In this document: positions 13,001-25,686 of the stretch, one piece after another | How the letters are laid out: each line of letters opens with the position of its first letter | Numbering within the stretch: the stretch's first letter is position 1 | From: Sarcocystis neurona | Taxonomy: Eukaryota; Apicomplexa; Conoidasida; Eucoccidiorida; Sarcocystidae | DNA: 64,000 bases | NCBI GenBank assembly: GCA_000727475.1 | Contig: KL647292.1 | Span: 13,413-77,412, forward strand | Direction of reading: 5' to 3' | Position numbers and translations under genes: made by a program | The notes under the pieces: model-generated | What the model was told of the DNA's origin: nothing | Seen by the model: only the letters and a program-made list of their open reading frames with translations | Database searches by the model: none

Positions 13001-16000
13001 CGCCTCTTGAAGTTCATTTTGTGACGGCTTGAGTGTAGTGAACAGATATTTGCCCAGGCTCAGACTGTGTAGGTCTCTCTGGGAAGTCTTAAAAAGAAGA
13101 CGGCTTTTATGTACTGTGTGTTGTGCGACAGGGTAAAGTCAGCTATGCAGGCAGAACTGCAGAGGTTGACAGAGTTTATGGTGAAGAATCTCCCAGGTTT
13201 TGTGCCTCCGCCGGATTGGAAGCCCGCGAAAAAAGTGCGGCGTATTGAAATCCCTCTTGACAAAGTACGTACAAGTGCCCTGTTGTCTTCTGTAGAACAC
13301 CGTTGGAATGCATGCATTAGAAGTAAACGCTCGCAGCTGTACCCGCTTTATTCTTCCCACCGAAGCACGGTAACAATACACTCTGACAAGACAAGAGGCC
13401 GCGTGGGGCAATCGGCGCAAGCAGACTGATAAGGACCTGTACGTGTGGTCACGGTCGCGCGTGCAGATGTATGTGCAGTAAAGCGATGTCGTCGCACGTA
13501 CCTATCACACAAGTCCGTATAATCAAGCATTAATCAGGTAGGTCACTGAAAAAGAGGTAGAGGGTGGTAAAGGAATAAGCGGAAGATTGGGGATTGTAGT
13601 CGTTGAGACTCTCCGAATGTTTTGAGGGGTCCACATGCCCGCGGCGTCTTATCTTCCTGAAGGGTCCAGTGGGATGCATGCGTGATACTTGTGTTTAATT
13701 GGCGTATACATATACACGGGTATATTTCTCCGCTGGATCTCTAACTGAATGAATGTTCTCATCTGGGGTTCTCCGAGAAGTGTGTACTGGTGCGTTCTGC
13801 GTGAACAAAAAGTGTGAACCTAGCCTTGCTGTTGCGAGTGGCGTGCACCGGAAGTGAATGCCGAACTGCGCGTTGTAGTGATTCTGTGGCCAGGAGGCCC
13901 TGTTGATGGTCAGCGTCTATACGGATGCGCTGAAGCAGCACTGTAGCCATGCACTGCGTAAGAGACGAGTGCGACTCTTGCGCGTCCTCCTTAGTATCTG
14001 AAGTCCCGAGCGTCAGCTGCATGCGTCGTCAGTTCGCCTGCTTCGCCTTCTGGATAACCGGCGGCGGTGTAGTACGCTGTGTGTGTGCAGTACCCAGACT
14101 ACAATTTCATGGGGATCATCATTGGACCGCGGGGCTGTAATCACAAACGTCTGGAGGCGGAGAGTGGCACGACCATATCCGTGCGCGGCAGGGGGACACA
14201 GGTCAGAGACTTTGAAACAGCGTCGAATTTTTACGGAGTCGCCCGTGTGTGTGTGGACACAGTTGCACACATGCATACGTTTCCGCAGCAGTCCGGTCTT
14301 ACATGCGTACCTGATAGGGGAGAAATGGCCCTACGCGTAAAAGCTGTACTGGTAAGGAAGCGGCAGTTGTGTGCCCTGCCGCGGTGGGACAGGGAAATTG
14401 TGAGCGCGACTGCATACCCGAAAGTAGGAGGGAAGCAGTGGTTGAGGTGTTGCACTGTTGACGCCACGACGCTCTCAGTAAGCGTGCGTGTTGCAGTCTC
14501 GTTGCCGACACGGAGCTGCGCGGAGACCAGAGACGGAGCAGCTTACGAAGGATCGTGCACCGTGCAGCAGGAGACCTATTCTTCCTTGTCAGAAGGAATC
14601 CGTTCAAAAACATTTGCACCGGAAGCCGGAGGTCGTGTGCTGGCGTGTTTGCTCTCCACGTTCACGTGCGCACACGTTCGTCGTACATCGGGAAATCACG
14701 AAGAGGTCGCGGCACTGCTCTCTGAATTGAAGCCTGCAATTCTACGTACCCGGTGCAGTCGTGGAGCAGCCGGCTCTGTTTGCTGACTTGTTCTCCCTGA
14801 GTTCAGCCTCATTTTAGAACGCGACGACACCGGGGCCTCCAATGCTGCCGCCGTTTTTCCTTCCTCTGCTTTTTCGTCACTTCTTCTATTTCCGAGTATA
14901 CCTGTGTCGCTTCACGTGTACACACTCGCCTTGTAAATCGAAATATCTCAATCTTCGTGTACCTGTGGGATGCAGGTTTTAACCATGTGGGGAGCGCATG
15001 TGCACATGGCTCTACACGACGTCTGGTTGCAGGTGTCCGTGCCTCTGTGTGGGGGCGTGGTGCGTTGGTTGTGCTGTGTGTCAGCATATTGCGTGGTGTC
15101 AGTACGGATGGTTTTTCTGCGAACATGTTTCACGTCGTCTTTCTGCGCAGAAAGAGGGAAAGCGGGACCACCAGACCGAAGAGGAAGCGTCGATGCCGAT
15201 GCACGTGCACATATGTGGGGATACGGAGGAAGCCGTCGAAGTAAGCGTGCCTTACTCTCACAGCACTGACATTTCGTGACTGAAAGCAGGAACAAGACTG
15301 ATTCTGGACAGATAGGTGCATTGCGAAAGTCACAGAGATACAGTGAGGTGCAGTAATTCCGTACGCGCGGGATGCGACGTTCATGAGCAGTCGGTGTAGC
15401 GTGCTGGTAAGACTCTGAGTAGTAGTAGTAGTAGTGGTAAGAGTAGTAGCAGTAAGAGTAGTAGTAGTAGTACTAGTAGTAGTGATTGGAAGAGAACGAA
15501 CACCAGGAAGTGAAGCCCAGGCTGTAGTTTGCGTCGTAGAGTCTTATCGGTAGGTGTGTCGCGGTACTTGGTTTATAGGTTTTTTCGGTACGGTGAGGTA
15601 GAATACAGCGCGGCTCTTGCTTGACGGAATTGGGACACACCGTCAAGAAAAAGCAGCGGCACGAACCCCACTTCGACCTCACGGTAGTGAATGAATCAGG
15701 CACGTTACGCGGTGGTTCTCGTAAGGTCGAGGCCGTCCTCTGTTTCAAATGAAGATCCGAATATTCTTCATTATTCCACTGGTGTAGGACGGTGTGCGGG
15801 AGAGGCCGCAGCATGTAGATAATAATGTAGGAGTAGTAGTGCAGTTGCTGAGAATTAAGACTGAGAGGGAGTAGTCCACCAGTAGGAGCTGCGGTGCTGG
15901 TTGTAGTTGTGGTGCTGGAGGAGTTGGGGGGCAGTAGTGCTTCAGGACGTGCACGACCGTATTTGTTGTAGCGGGATCGTACGCGAGCCGTGCCCTGTGG

Positions 16001-19000
16001 ACGGTCTAGCGGGTTAAGCATCTCATTGGCACTCCTTGTGCCGTGCGGTCTTCTTTGTTCTTTCGGGCACTGTTGTTTTCCTCTGTAGAAAGCGCTTTCT
16101 TTGATAGAGCCACTTCTGGATCCACTACATCCTGCGCACGAAGAGTTCAAGAAGCGCGGCCTTGAGCAGCTAGCGTTGGTGAACGGCGTCAACTACACCG
16201 ACCTGGATCAGCGCCGCTGCCCTATATGTCAGGGCACAGGACACACCGGTAAGGAGTGAATGAGGAGAGGAAAACCAGAGGAGGTGGTTAGAAGGGAAAG
16301 CAGAAGGAAACGAGGAAGGGCGACGACGCGCGAGGACAGTGAAAACAAAAGCACGGTTCGTTGATGAAGAGAGAAAAAGGAGGATATACGAGTGGCAGGT
16401 GTCGCCGTGGTAGGAAGGGGTTAGACGGAGACACGGAAGGTTGGACGAATTTCCCAGGATAAGATCGACCGCGTGAGAAAACGAAGTATGAGAAGTGCAG
16501 CGGGTAGTGCCACCCACACTATTCAGGAATATCACCAGTTAGCGACGGGTGATTTGTAGAGATGACTGGCTCTGAGAAACAGAGAGTCAAAACTCATGTC
16601 AAGGAGCGGATGGCTACCACCTTTATTATCGGAAGCGACGAGCTTGTGGGAGAAGTCCCTTCGATGCGATCTGCTTAGGGAAAGAAGGCACTTGTGTAGA
16701 ATTGAGATGGCAGGTTCCCCCGCAACGTACGAAACAGTAGTGAAGAGGGGAGTCTTAAGCCAAGCAGGACACGGGCGAACGCGTGTGTGTATAGGCAGTA
16801 TGAATATGTATCGATCTTTGATGAAGAAATCCTGTGTACGTGTGAGGTGGAACCGTCACTGAGTTTTGTAGCGGTGAAGGGACGCGGAGATTTCTCCCTG
16901 CACAGTTTGTAGCATGAGGGAGAGAGAAAGGGGAGGAATTGAAGGAACAGGCGTGTTTAGAAAAGGGGAAGGGAATTTGTGTTAACGCTGCAGAAGTTTT
17001 CTGACGAAAAGAAGAGGAGTGAGGTGCAGGAGAACCAAGCGTTTAGCACGAAAAGAGATATTGAGGTCAGAAACAAGAGGTGTTTGCTAAGAGTGAAGCG
17101 TTTTAGGGAGCAAGTGGGTCTTCCTAGCAACATGACGACGGCATCAAAAAGCGTGTGGCAGACGGTAGCATGCGGGCGGCTGTGTAAGGGTATCTAGAGA
17201 ATTAGAAGCTACAACGACGGACAGAGTCCTTCCTGCCGGCAAGAGATTGTGGCTGCCGCAGCTGACGTTGAGAAACGCCATTTTTTACATTCTCGATTCG
17301 CACACACGCCGCAGGAGTAACAGAGGAGGGGACGGACAGGTCTATTTGAATTCCGCACCGCAGTGATAAAGCAGTGAGCCACTGGACTGCTCTGTGAAGA
17401 CACGCACCTGGCGTTGCCTGTATTTGGCGGCTGTTAACGCGCGGAGGTTTGTGTCCGACTGTGTCTCTTGTTGTGTCCGTCGTCGGACTGTGTACGTCAA
17501 AGCGCATGGAGTAAAATTTGCGATATACGCGTATTTGTATACACGTACCTTTGTCTATGTACGTTCCGATGCATGCATATCATTTTGAGTGTAGAATAAA
17601 CGAGATATTGACCATAGCCTTTTCATCGCAGATGTGAATCCTGTCTTTCTGGCGATTGTGTGGTTTGTTGCAGCGCAAGACTGTCCTGACGCGCAGGAGC
17701 TCCAGAGCTTCAAAAAACCCGAAGTGGTAAAGCTTCTGCGTATTCGCGTGTGCAAAGAACTCATCAAGTGTGTACACGTATATGTGAAAATGCATTTATA
17801 TGCACATAAATGTTTGTACCTCTCCTGGCTGTCCCGTGTTCTGACCATGCTCGAGCGTTTTTTCGTGTGCTTTTCGTCGTCAGTGTACTTTATCAAGTGA
17901 AGAGTCACGCGTCCCTGGTAGCCCGACATTGCAACGTCGTGTCTCTATCCATGTGTATGTATGCGAACGAGTGCGTGACTGTATCCCTACATCTGTATAG
18001 ACATACACGTAGTCGGAAAGAGACAAAACGGCGCGCGTCTCTGGTCGATCGGCACAACAGGCGTTTTCCTTGCAGACGGGCAAGTGTGTCTCAGATGTTT
18101 TTTGTCTGTGGTGTGTTTGCACCTTACGAATGAGTCGATGCGTCGAGAATCACTGCTGCGGGTGTTTTCGGTCTTGGGTCTGTTGCTAGATGAAATGTGT
18201 CCGTGCGTGCGCAGTTTCTTCCCTAGTGTAGGAATCTCTTCGTTAAATCGTCTCGCCACCGGTGAGCTGGACAGGTAGACGCGTGTTCATGTGCTTTTTG
18301 GGCTGGAAAGGACGACTGCAAGGATACGTTTAGTAATATTCCATCTACAGATTCTTACGAGACTCGCTGTTCTACCCGTGCGCAAAAGTTTTCGTTTCAG
18401 GGGCCAGCGTTTTTGGTTCCACGCCGTCCACGCGCTTGCCTGTGTCGTAGGGGGTGTGTCTGTGGGCACTTTGATGCGCGTCTGTGGACTGGAGAGAGCA
18501 TAGTGTTATCGTGTCCCTTCTTTCGCCCGAAAATCAGAATGCGTGTTGCGACGTCGCAGGAATGGGGTTCGCGGCGGCTGTCACCTTCATAACAGTTTTA
18601 CGTAGTGTTTCTACTAATCGGCGGCGCCCTTTTACTAACTCCGTACAGTTCCGTAGCGACAAGTTCTACACGTACGTGAGATCATTCCTTAATTTTTCTA
18701 CAGTCTTCTGCGTGGGGCGTTCTTTATTTTCTGCCGTTCTGCACCGGCATGCGTCCACCGTTTTGCGGCGTTGTTGTTCATTATATTATGTTTGTGTCCG
18801 TACATTTGTTTATTTTTCTACAGCGATGCGCTTTGTGTGGAGATTTCGGACACGTTACCATGGACTGTAAATTGCGTCGTACCAACCACCCGGGCCTACC
18901 TGCAGGTGGAGTGCCTCCGCCGCCTCCGCCTCCTCCTGATGGCATGATGTCTCGCCCGCGCGTAGACACGCAGAAGATGGACGCGGTAGGTTTTTCCCTA

Positions 19001-22000
19001 ATTTTCGAGTGGCAGAGTACAGGAGACGCAGAAGCTGCGTTTGTTATGGCGGTCCGCGCTCGGGCCTGTACTGGGGGGCGGGATGCGAGAATGAGTAGTT
19101 CCACGGGTCAATGGTGTGGTGAGGGGGGTGCTAGCTCGAAGACTGGCGGACTCCTGGCAAGACGTGCCGATTTTGTAGCGAAGATGCCACGGGTAACACA
19201 GGCGTTTCTTCACGTATAAGGAAAATGCGGCATGTGCCGCTGAAAGGATGTTGCTTTAGACAGGATGCGGTTCAAAGATCTGCGTGGCGGTGAACACTGC
19301 AAAGGAAGGCTTCAACTAGTAACAGAAATTGGAGAGAGGTGCCTGTGAGCATGGACGGGGGGGACGTATTTGCAGCTAAGCCCGACGAACGGCGGCATCA
19401 ATGTATGTTACTGGTGTGCCTACGGTAGAGGACCAGTGGGGCACGCGCATATGGAATAGAATTCACCACTGCAGTTTCAGCAGCAGTCCTCATCAGTGTA
19501 CACGCAGCAAATTTATAATCATGACTCTTTCTGTATACATCTGAAGTTGTGCGTATATGTATACCTACATTTACACATAGATACATACGTACATATATAT
19601 ATATATGTACATAGATATATGCGCGTAGGGATGCTTTTGATGCTCTTAAGGTGAACTGGCGCTTCGTGCACTCTCTTACAATGATCAGCCGGATGCGCGT
19701 GTATGTGTACGTGTATGTGGATATGTGTGTTTGTACGGGTCGTAAAACTGTCGCTGCCTATCACACAAGTGATGTATGTATATATATATATATGTATATG
19801 TTAGCGTGTGAATAGTGTATATGAATATGTAGGGCTGTACCTAATATATATATAATTTGCTTGACGCCCCTATCTATCGAGCTAACGACGATCCTCCCAC
19901 AGAATGGCGCTCGTTTGTCTGGGTCCGCCTCTTCGTCGTGACGTGCTGTAGAGCGGACTTTTTGGCAGCATCTGAAATGCATGTGAGAGGGGCGAAGGAC
20001 AGTAAGGAAATTCTGTACTCAGGCGGATGCTCCCCTAGCAGGAGGCCGTCGTGCAACCGAAATAAGTATCCACGCTGTTAACTGACGGAAGGTTTTCAAA
20101 ACTTGACAGATGTGCGCACCGCGCTCGTAGAATTGCTTACGAGTGCCGCTGCCACGGCAGAACAACCCGCTGACATGCGTTTCCCTATGAGGCATAGAGG
20201 CGGAGACGACTCTGCAGAAGCCTGTGGGTGAGTGGACACGTCATGATATATATATATATATGTATACACACAAGTGTCTCTCACGCCCTCCCTGTGTGTG
20301 TGGCTGGACACTACTTGTGATTTCCAAGCTTACGAGGCTGGAAAACGTGTATACATTGGTGCGAACGTGTGTTTCGGTAGATTTTTCAGCAGTTTATGCG
20401 GAACTCATGCGGATTTGTGCGTATGCTACATTTGTTTTTTGCAGGAGTATCGCAAAATGATGAGCGAGTTGACGGGAGAAACTGGTATTGGGTCCGGTTT
20501 GGATGAGCTGGACGGCTCGTCTTCGACTGCAGAGTCAAAGTCGTCTTCTACTTCTGCTTCGTCATCGTCCTTCGGATCAGCTTCGTCTTCCTCTTCTTTT
20601 TCTTCTGCCTCTTCAGCGTCGTATCCTACGTCTTGCGCGTATCCTCCTCCCAGCTCTGCACCTCCTGCTCGCACGCCGTACGCTGCTGCTACTCCACAGC
20701 AGCATGCACTGGCAACGCCCCCCCCGGGCTTCTCGCCGTATCTGGGCGCGGCGAGTAACTGTGGCGCTACTCACGGGTCGACACCAGGCGCGCCGGGTCC
20801 TACTGGCTCGCCGTTTCACAATCAGACAGTAGGCAGTGACCAGCGAAGTCCCGGGCGCGTGTCGCCGCCGACTACAATTTCGGCAGCAGCCGCTGCGGCA
20901 GCAGCTGCAGCAGCAGCTGCAGCAGCCAAGCTGGGCGGAGGAGGAGGAAAGAGGGGCGGGGGTCCTGAGCGACCGCAGCCGCCTCCTCCGCCCCCACCTC
21001 ATATCATGTCAGTCGCCCAGCACATGCCGAACAGTAGCGGCAACGGCAGGAACATGCACGGGCGACCGCCCAGGCCCGGCATTGGCTACACACCGCAGCA
21101 GCAGCATGTAGGCGTACCGGGAGGCGGAAATAGCACTATGGGTGGCGTCCACAGTATGGGAAACATGATGGCACCACGTGCTGGTGGAGCGGTGGGAGGC
21201 AACGTCGGAGCTGGCCGGTCGGCGGGAACCAGCCAACCAGCAGCAGGCGGCTCCTACTACTACGGCGCAGCAGGAGGAGGAGCAGGAAGTGAACACGATG
21301 CTGGTGCTGCGGCACAAGGAGCGAGTTCGCTTGGCAGTGCAGCAGGCAGCGGCTGGGGAGGCCCATCAGCGCCGACACCAGGGGCAGCAGCAGCAGGGGG
21401 AGGATGTGCAGGGAAGGCTTCGACAGCAGCAGGACTAGCAGCCACAGTCCCACCACCGGGCTGGGGTAACACAGGCGTTACCAACACCAGCACAACCGGC
21501 GAGGCGGCGACGAAAGGAGCCTCCGCAGGCAGTAGCACAACAGCGGGGTCTGCAGCGTCGGCCGCCACCCCCCCAGCGTCCGAGTCCAACAACTGGGAAT
21601 GCGCACGAAGTGCAACAGCAGCATCGACGGCTCCGTCAACTGTCGGCGCTGCTCACTACCCGCAACCGCCAGAGATGATGATGCCTCCGATGCCGAGTGC
21701 GATGCCCGGTATAGTCTCCTGTATACATTGCTGACACCCCTTGCGTGTACATCTTCACTAGACCTAATGAAGGAAACCTTTCTGTGCGGCCGTCCGCGCC
21801 TGAGCTAAGGGGATCTCCACACGTAAAAATGACAAGATGCACATTACCACTGTAGATGCGCAGCGCAAGTCCACGTCTTTTTGACGCGTGCACAGGGGCG
21901 ACTCTCTTCTGAAGTGTCTAACCTGTGCGTGCAATGTGTGTATGTGTGTATGGGTGTGTTTGTGTCAGAGATGGCTGCGTGTATATCCGGGTGCGGAGGC

Positions 22001-23467
22001 TGCAGCTCCACTGTACGCGTATCTCCGCATGTTTCTGTAGTATGGTTGTCCACGTGGTGAATGTGGATGCCTGACCTGCGAGCACAGTGTGCTGTGTTGC
22101 GCTGCATGTATCAGGTGGACTGCCCTGGGGCCCTGGACCGCATATGCTCGGAGGAATGGGTGAGTTGCGGTTGATTCACTGAAGAGACAGCGAGGGATAA
22201 ATCTGTTGTGTGAGCAGGTGATCAGCAGAGGATAATAGATGAGTGCGTCAACGTATCGCTTTGTAGTGTTGCTATGGTTTTTGCTGTGCACCACTGCGCC
22301 TGCTTTGCAGTTCCTGCTGTTTTGGTAGACACAGGTTTGAAGCAGTGGTTCGCCGTATATTAACCAGCAAAAGTGATGTGTGGTTCGTGGAGACTGCGCG
22401 TGTAGAGCAGCAGCGGGGGGTTCGGAGAACGAACAGAACATTAAGTGCGATGCATTCTATGACAGGCAACGGCGACACGCGCTGCTCGTGAGATGTCGTT
22501 TCTCGTGCGCTCTCAAATTCGACGTGAATGCCACTGCATGCCCGCGCAAATGTTGAGGCGTACGCATCCAGTAGCGACCTAGCCTTGAACTCCATTTTTG
22601 ACAAGTTGCCGGCGATGTGCTTCGTAGTTGCTTCGCAGTGGTATTGTAAGAGCTGTCTTGTGAGAGAAAATACGTAGGTGTCTTGCGTGTGGGTGCGTGG
22701 AGTACTTGTGTGCATGTACGCCTACGAGAGTGCAGTCGGCGGATGTGCACAGAGGTTTGTTGGCGGGACTGCGGGGGGGGAACATGTAGGAAGAATGTTC
22801 GAGGATGTGTAATGAGCTTCATGCACTGATTGTGCGCTGGAATCATGTGCACAGTTTCTTCTGTGCCAACAGCGACATCGGCGGAGGGAAGGCACACACT
22901 TTTGTCCTTTAGGTGGTGAATCAGTCCAGCACGGAAGTTCCCGATTTTAGTTGCTTGTGGTGAAGACGTAGATAAGGGGAGCGTGTGTGACTGCTTTCCT
23001 GTATGTGTGCGTGCAAAGAAAGCGAGGAGAGAGAAGGGCAGAGAAAAAAGCTGGTGACTTTTAATCGTGCTGTATGTCTTCTTCTCGTGTTGGTTGCAGT
23101 GCCCCCTCCGATGGCTGCGGCGCTTTGGGGAGGTGCTTCAGCAGGGTTGTGGGGAGGCAGCGGCCACAGCGGGGGGATGCCCCCGCATCCATTTGCGTGG
23201 GGTGCTGCTGGTGGTCCTCCGCCGTTCGGAATACCGCAGCAGCACATGTCGAGTTTCTACATGTCGGCCCCCGGTGGTGCTGGAGGAGTAGCAGGAACTA
23301 ATGCCGCAGTGGGAGCTGTTCCTGACAGCATCGGCAACCGGAGCAGCACGGGCCTGGGGGCGGGCACCCCTCCTGCAGTGCCGCCTCCTGCTGGTGAACC
23401 ACCTGCGCCGCCTTCCGAGGCAGCTGCCGGCAAAGCAGAAGAAGACAACATGGACGTCAACGACTGA
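10010..23467 (+). CDS. SF1: Splicing factor 1 / branchpoint-binding protein
   Basis: Nuclear pre-mRNA splicing factor that recognises the intron branch site with U2AF. Eleven exons: 10010-10147, 12078-12289, 13132-13264, 14091-14201, 15151-15240, 16089-16248, 17674-17726, 18824-18985, 20445-21708, 22115-22159, 23100-23467. All introns are GT-AG, the phases agree, and the total is 2,736 nt (911 residues plus stop). Domains: U2AF-ligand motif RKSRWERP at residues 25-32; helix-hairpin region about 47-117 with PSPPPVYDRSGSRINTRE; KH-QUA2 about 118-265, with YPDYNFMGIIIGPRG at 162-176; CCHC knuckles at C272-C275-H280-C285 (completed across the exon 6/7 join) and C301-C304-H309-C314; a Pro run; then DAEYRKMMSEL across the exon 8/9 join, matching the conserved KEYLSLMAELG of animal SF1. 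Residues about 370-911 are Ser/Ala/Gly/Pro-rich low complexity with a long Ala run. The start is the first ATG before the U2AF-ligand motif. Confidence 0.93.
15418..15483 (+). repeat. TAG/GTA trinucleotide microsatellite in SF1 intron 5
   Basis: Interrupted (AGT)n tract with occasional GGT, AAG and AGC units, within the intron between SF1 exons 5 and 6. On the plus strand one phase of it is a run of TAG stops. Confidence 0.85.
19592..19606. repeat. (AT)n microsatellite in SF1 intron 8
   Basis: Short alternating AT tract. Similar tracts follow at about 19777-19793, 19842-19853 and 20246-20261 in the same 1,459-bp intron, which also contains many TATGTA/TACATA words. Confidence 0.7.
20087..20227 (+). 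other. Exon-like block inside SF1 intron 8
   Basis: A frame begins after a TAA at 20084-20086. It reads FQNLTDVRTALVELLTSAAA and continues without stops to a strong GTGAGT donor at 20228. A plausible acceptor (TTGACAG) lies at 20103-20109. The implied exon of 118 nt changes phase from 1 to 2, so it cannot be inserted between exons 8 and 9 (both phase 0) without breaking the frame. It may be a cryptic or regulated exon, or chance. Confidence 0.3.
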
Positions 23468-25686
23468 AAACTGACACTGAATCGACCTGTCGAGGTGATG
23501 TGTGTGCGATTCGTTCCATGTCGTACGCGCATGGTCCTGCCGTCAAGCAGCGGGCTGCACATGTGTATGTTAATATGTTTTGTCGCGCAGGCCATCGCCA
23601 CCACCGCCACAGTTTCACTCACGGAAACACACGTGTATGTAGTGGGTGTTGCTGCCCCCTCGAAGCGATACGTCCCCTGGTGTGGCGATGTCGCTGTGCA
23701 ACATGTTGCAGAGGGAAAAGTGCGTGTCCGTGAATAGCCGATTATGTATGTACGTGAGTATGCTTTGGTAAACATCATTCTTAATGGCGCGCGTACGCAT
23801 TCCTGTATAAGTTTTAATATCGATGGCGTACAGTCGCCGACTCACAGCGCAAGCATCTGGCGTACACTTTTCTCCGGAGTCAACTGTGACGTGAACGGAA
23901 TGAGTAAAGATCACCGTGCGTTTTTATCCTTTCATACTAATGTATATTTGGTACCTCTAGGCAGGGCACATTCCGTGCGTCCTCGGCACTCGTGGCTGCG
24001 GGCGCACAGCTGGCTGCACGTGTATCAACAACCGCTGAGAAACGGTAGAGTACTACGAGTATGAACAAAAGACTGCTTAAGGAACCTCCTGCAACCATGT
24101 CGTCTTCCTGTTTGAGCAAGTGGCCTTGTGGGGAACAAATGGAAGGCGAGCCGGATGACGCGTGGCAACAGGGTGCCTTAGTCACACATTTGACAGGAGT
24201 AATGCAGCTGCGCAGTGGGTGGGGGGTACGCGGTTGCTTTCAGTGCACCACAGGTGCGCAATGCGTCTGGTGATACGGGTGCGTCTGTCAAGCGAGGCAC
24301 GCGTACGGAGATAAGTGTGTGATTTGCTCGGTGACGTTCACCCTCGACTCACACCCTAATAGGCATACCACCACAGTGCAACACGTAGTATAAAGCACGA
24401 CCTTGTCGTATCGTGCGGTCGCTCAGTAGCTGTGAACACGATACAATAGCTACGGGTAGATTCTTCCGACCGCGGCCAAAGCACAGCAATAGCAACACAA
24501 CACGAACCGTAGGTCTGCCCACTACGCTCGCAGCTTACACATGCAGGTGTGCGGGAGCTGCTTCAGCAAGCACGCCAGCAGCGCTGCGTGGCCAAAGCGA
24601 CAACTCGCATACACGGCCCTTGCAAACTCCGGGAAACTCCTACGTAGCCTTATGTAGACGTGTGCACCGCTGAAGCTGGATGTCAAGCTCCGCTTACTTC
24701 TGCCTGTCTCTTGAATGGTTCACATATAGATTCATAATCCTTTCTCAAAAAGTGCACTGAACTTCCGAGGCAGTTGCTGGGTGGCGCACTGAACCAACCC
24801 CAACAGCAACTCGAACGCGTGAACGTGGAGGGACGCAGCAGCTGCTGGTTTTTCAGAACAAAGTTGCCACAGAAGCAGTTTTTCCTGTAAAGCGTGCAAC
24901 ATTTGCTCTGCTTGAAAAAACGCAAAATTTCGCAGTAACGGATTTGTAGCGCGGCGCCTGTCGCGGGCCGCGCACACGTTAACAGCAATACATGCCAGTA
25001 CTGGAGCACACGTAGATGTCGACCTTTTTTCACCCCGTAAATACATTTATAGTGGGTAGCCCTTTCCGTTAGTGAGCTGCACAGGTAAAAACAAGGGTAC
25101 GATCATCGCTACGCTGGCGCCGAAGGACGTCTCGTGGTCAACGGTATCATTATAGAGGCTTCTCCCCCAAAACGCATACCTGTTCACTTCTTCCAGACGG
25201 CAGCCGAAAAACCGGATCTTCGTTGCTGCGAGTAGAAGCAAACTGTTCTAATTGGTAAGCTGAACTCCCCTACATGTCAACTGCATATGCATGTCGACAG
25301 ACGCCATCTGGTCATCCGAATGCATGTGTGTAAAGGTGTACTTACGGAAAAGTATGTGCAGCCACACCGATAGTTGCCGCGCAGTGCTCTATAATGTAAG
25401 GAAGCAGGCAGCCTGGACACGGCTTTCCCCTGTGAGGATCGCGCTGCTTGCTACACCGGTCCTATCTTTAGCGGCGCCAACGCGGACACAATGTTCGTGA
25501 CGCATCTGCTGTAGTGATCCCCCTCTCTTCCCGTTACGCTCAGACAGAATGCCGCACACTTCCCCTTCCACTCCTCTCCTCGCTGCGGTCCGCCCGTCTG
25601 TGCTCACCACAACACTCTCACGGGCGAGATACAACTAACTCTGTAAACAATTAAGAGCGCCGCGGTCGCTGTATCTCATGCTGCGC
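23468..25686. other. Spacer between convergent SF1 and RIC1 genes
   Basis: This should hold both 3' untranslated regions. It also contains a minus-strand frame in two parts of the same phase. About 25221-25047 follows a good TCTACTCGCAG acceptor and reads TKIRFFGCRLEEVNRYAFWG. After a single TAA, an immediately adjacent ATG at 25046 opens 104 codons ending at 24732, including FFQAEQMLHALQEKLLLWQL. These could be exons of a small unrecognised gene or an alternative 3' end of RIC1. A plus-strand gene is not supported. The base composition changes to CAG-rich at the right end. Confidence 0.35.

Noticed and set aside
14079..14786. 235-codon plus-strand frame as a single exon
   Set aside because: Only 14091-14201 is SF1 coding sequence; the rest is readthrough of intron 4 past a good CAG|GTCAGA donor.
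15473..16192. 239-codon minus-strand frame
   Set aside because: It overlaps SF1 intron 5, the TAG microsatellite complement and exon 6 in antisense, and has no domain.
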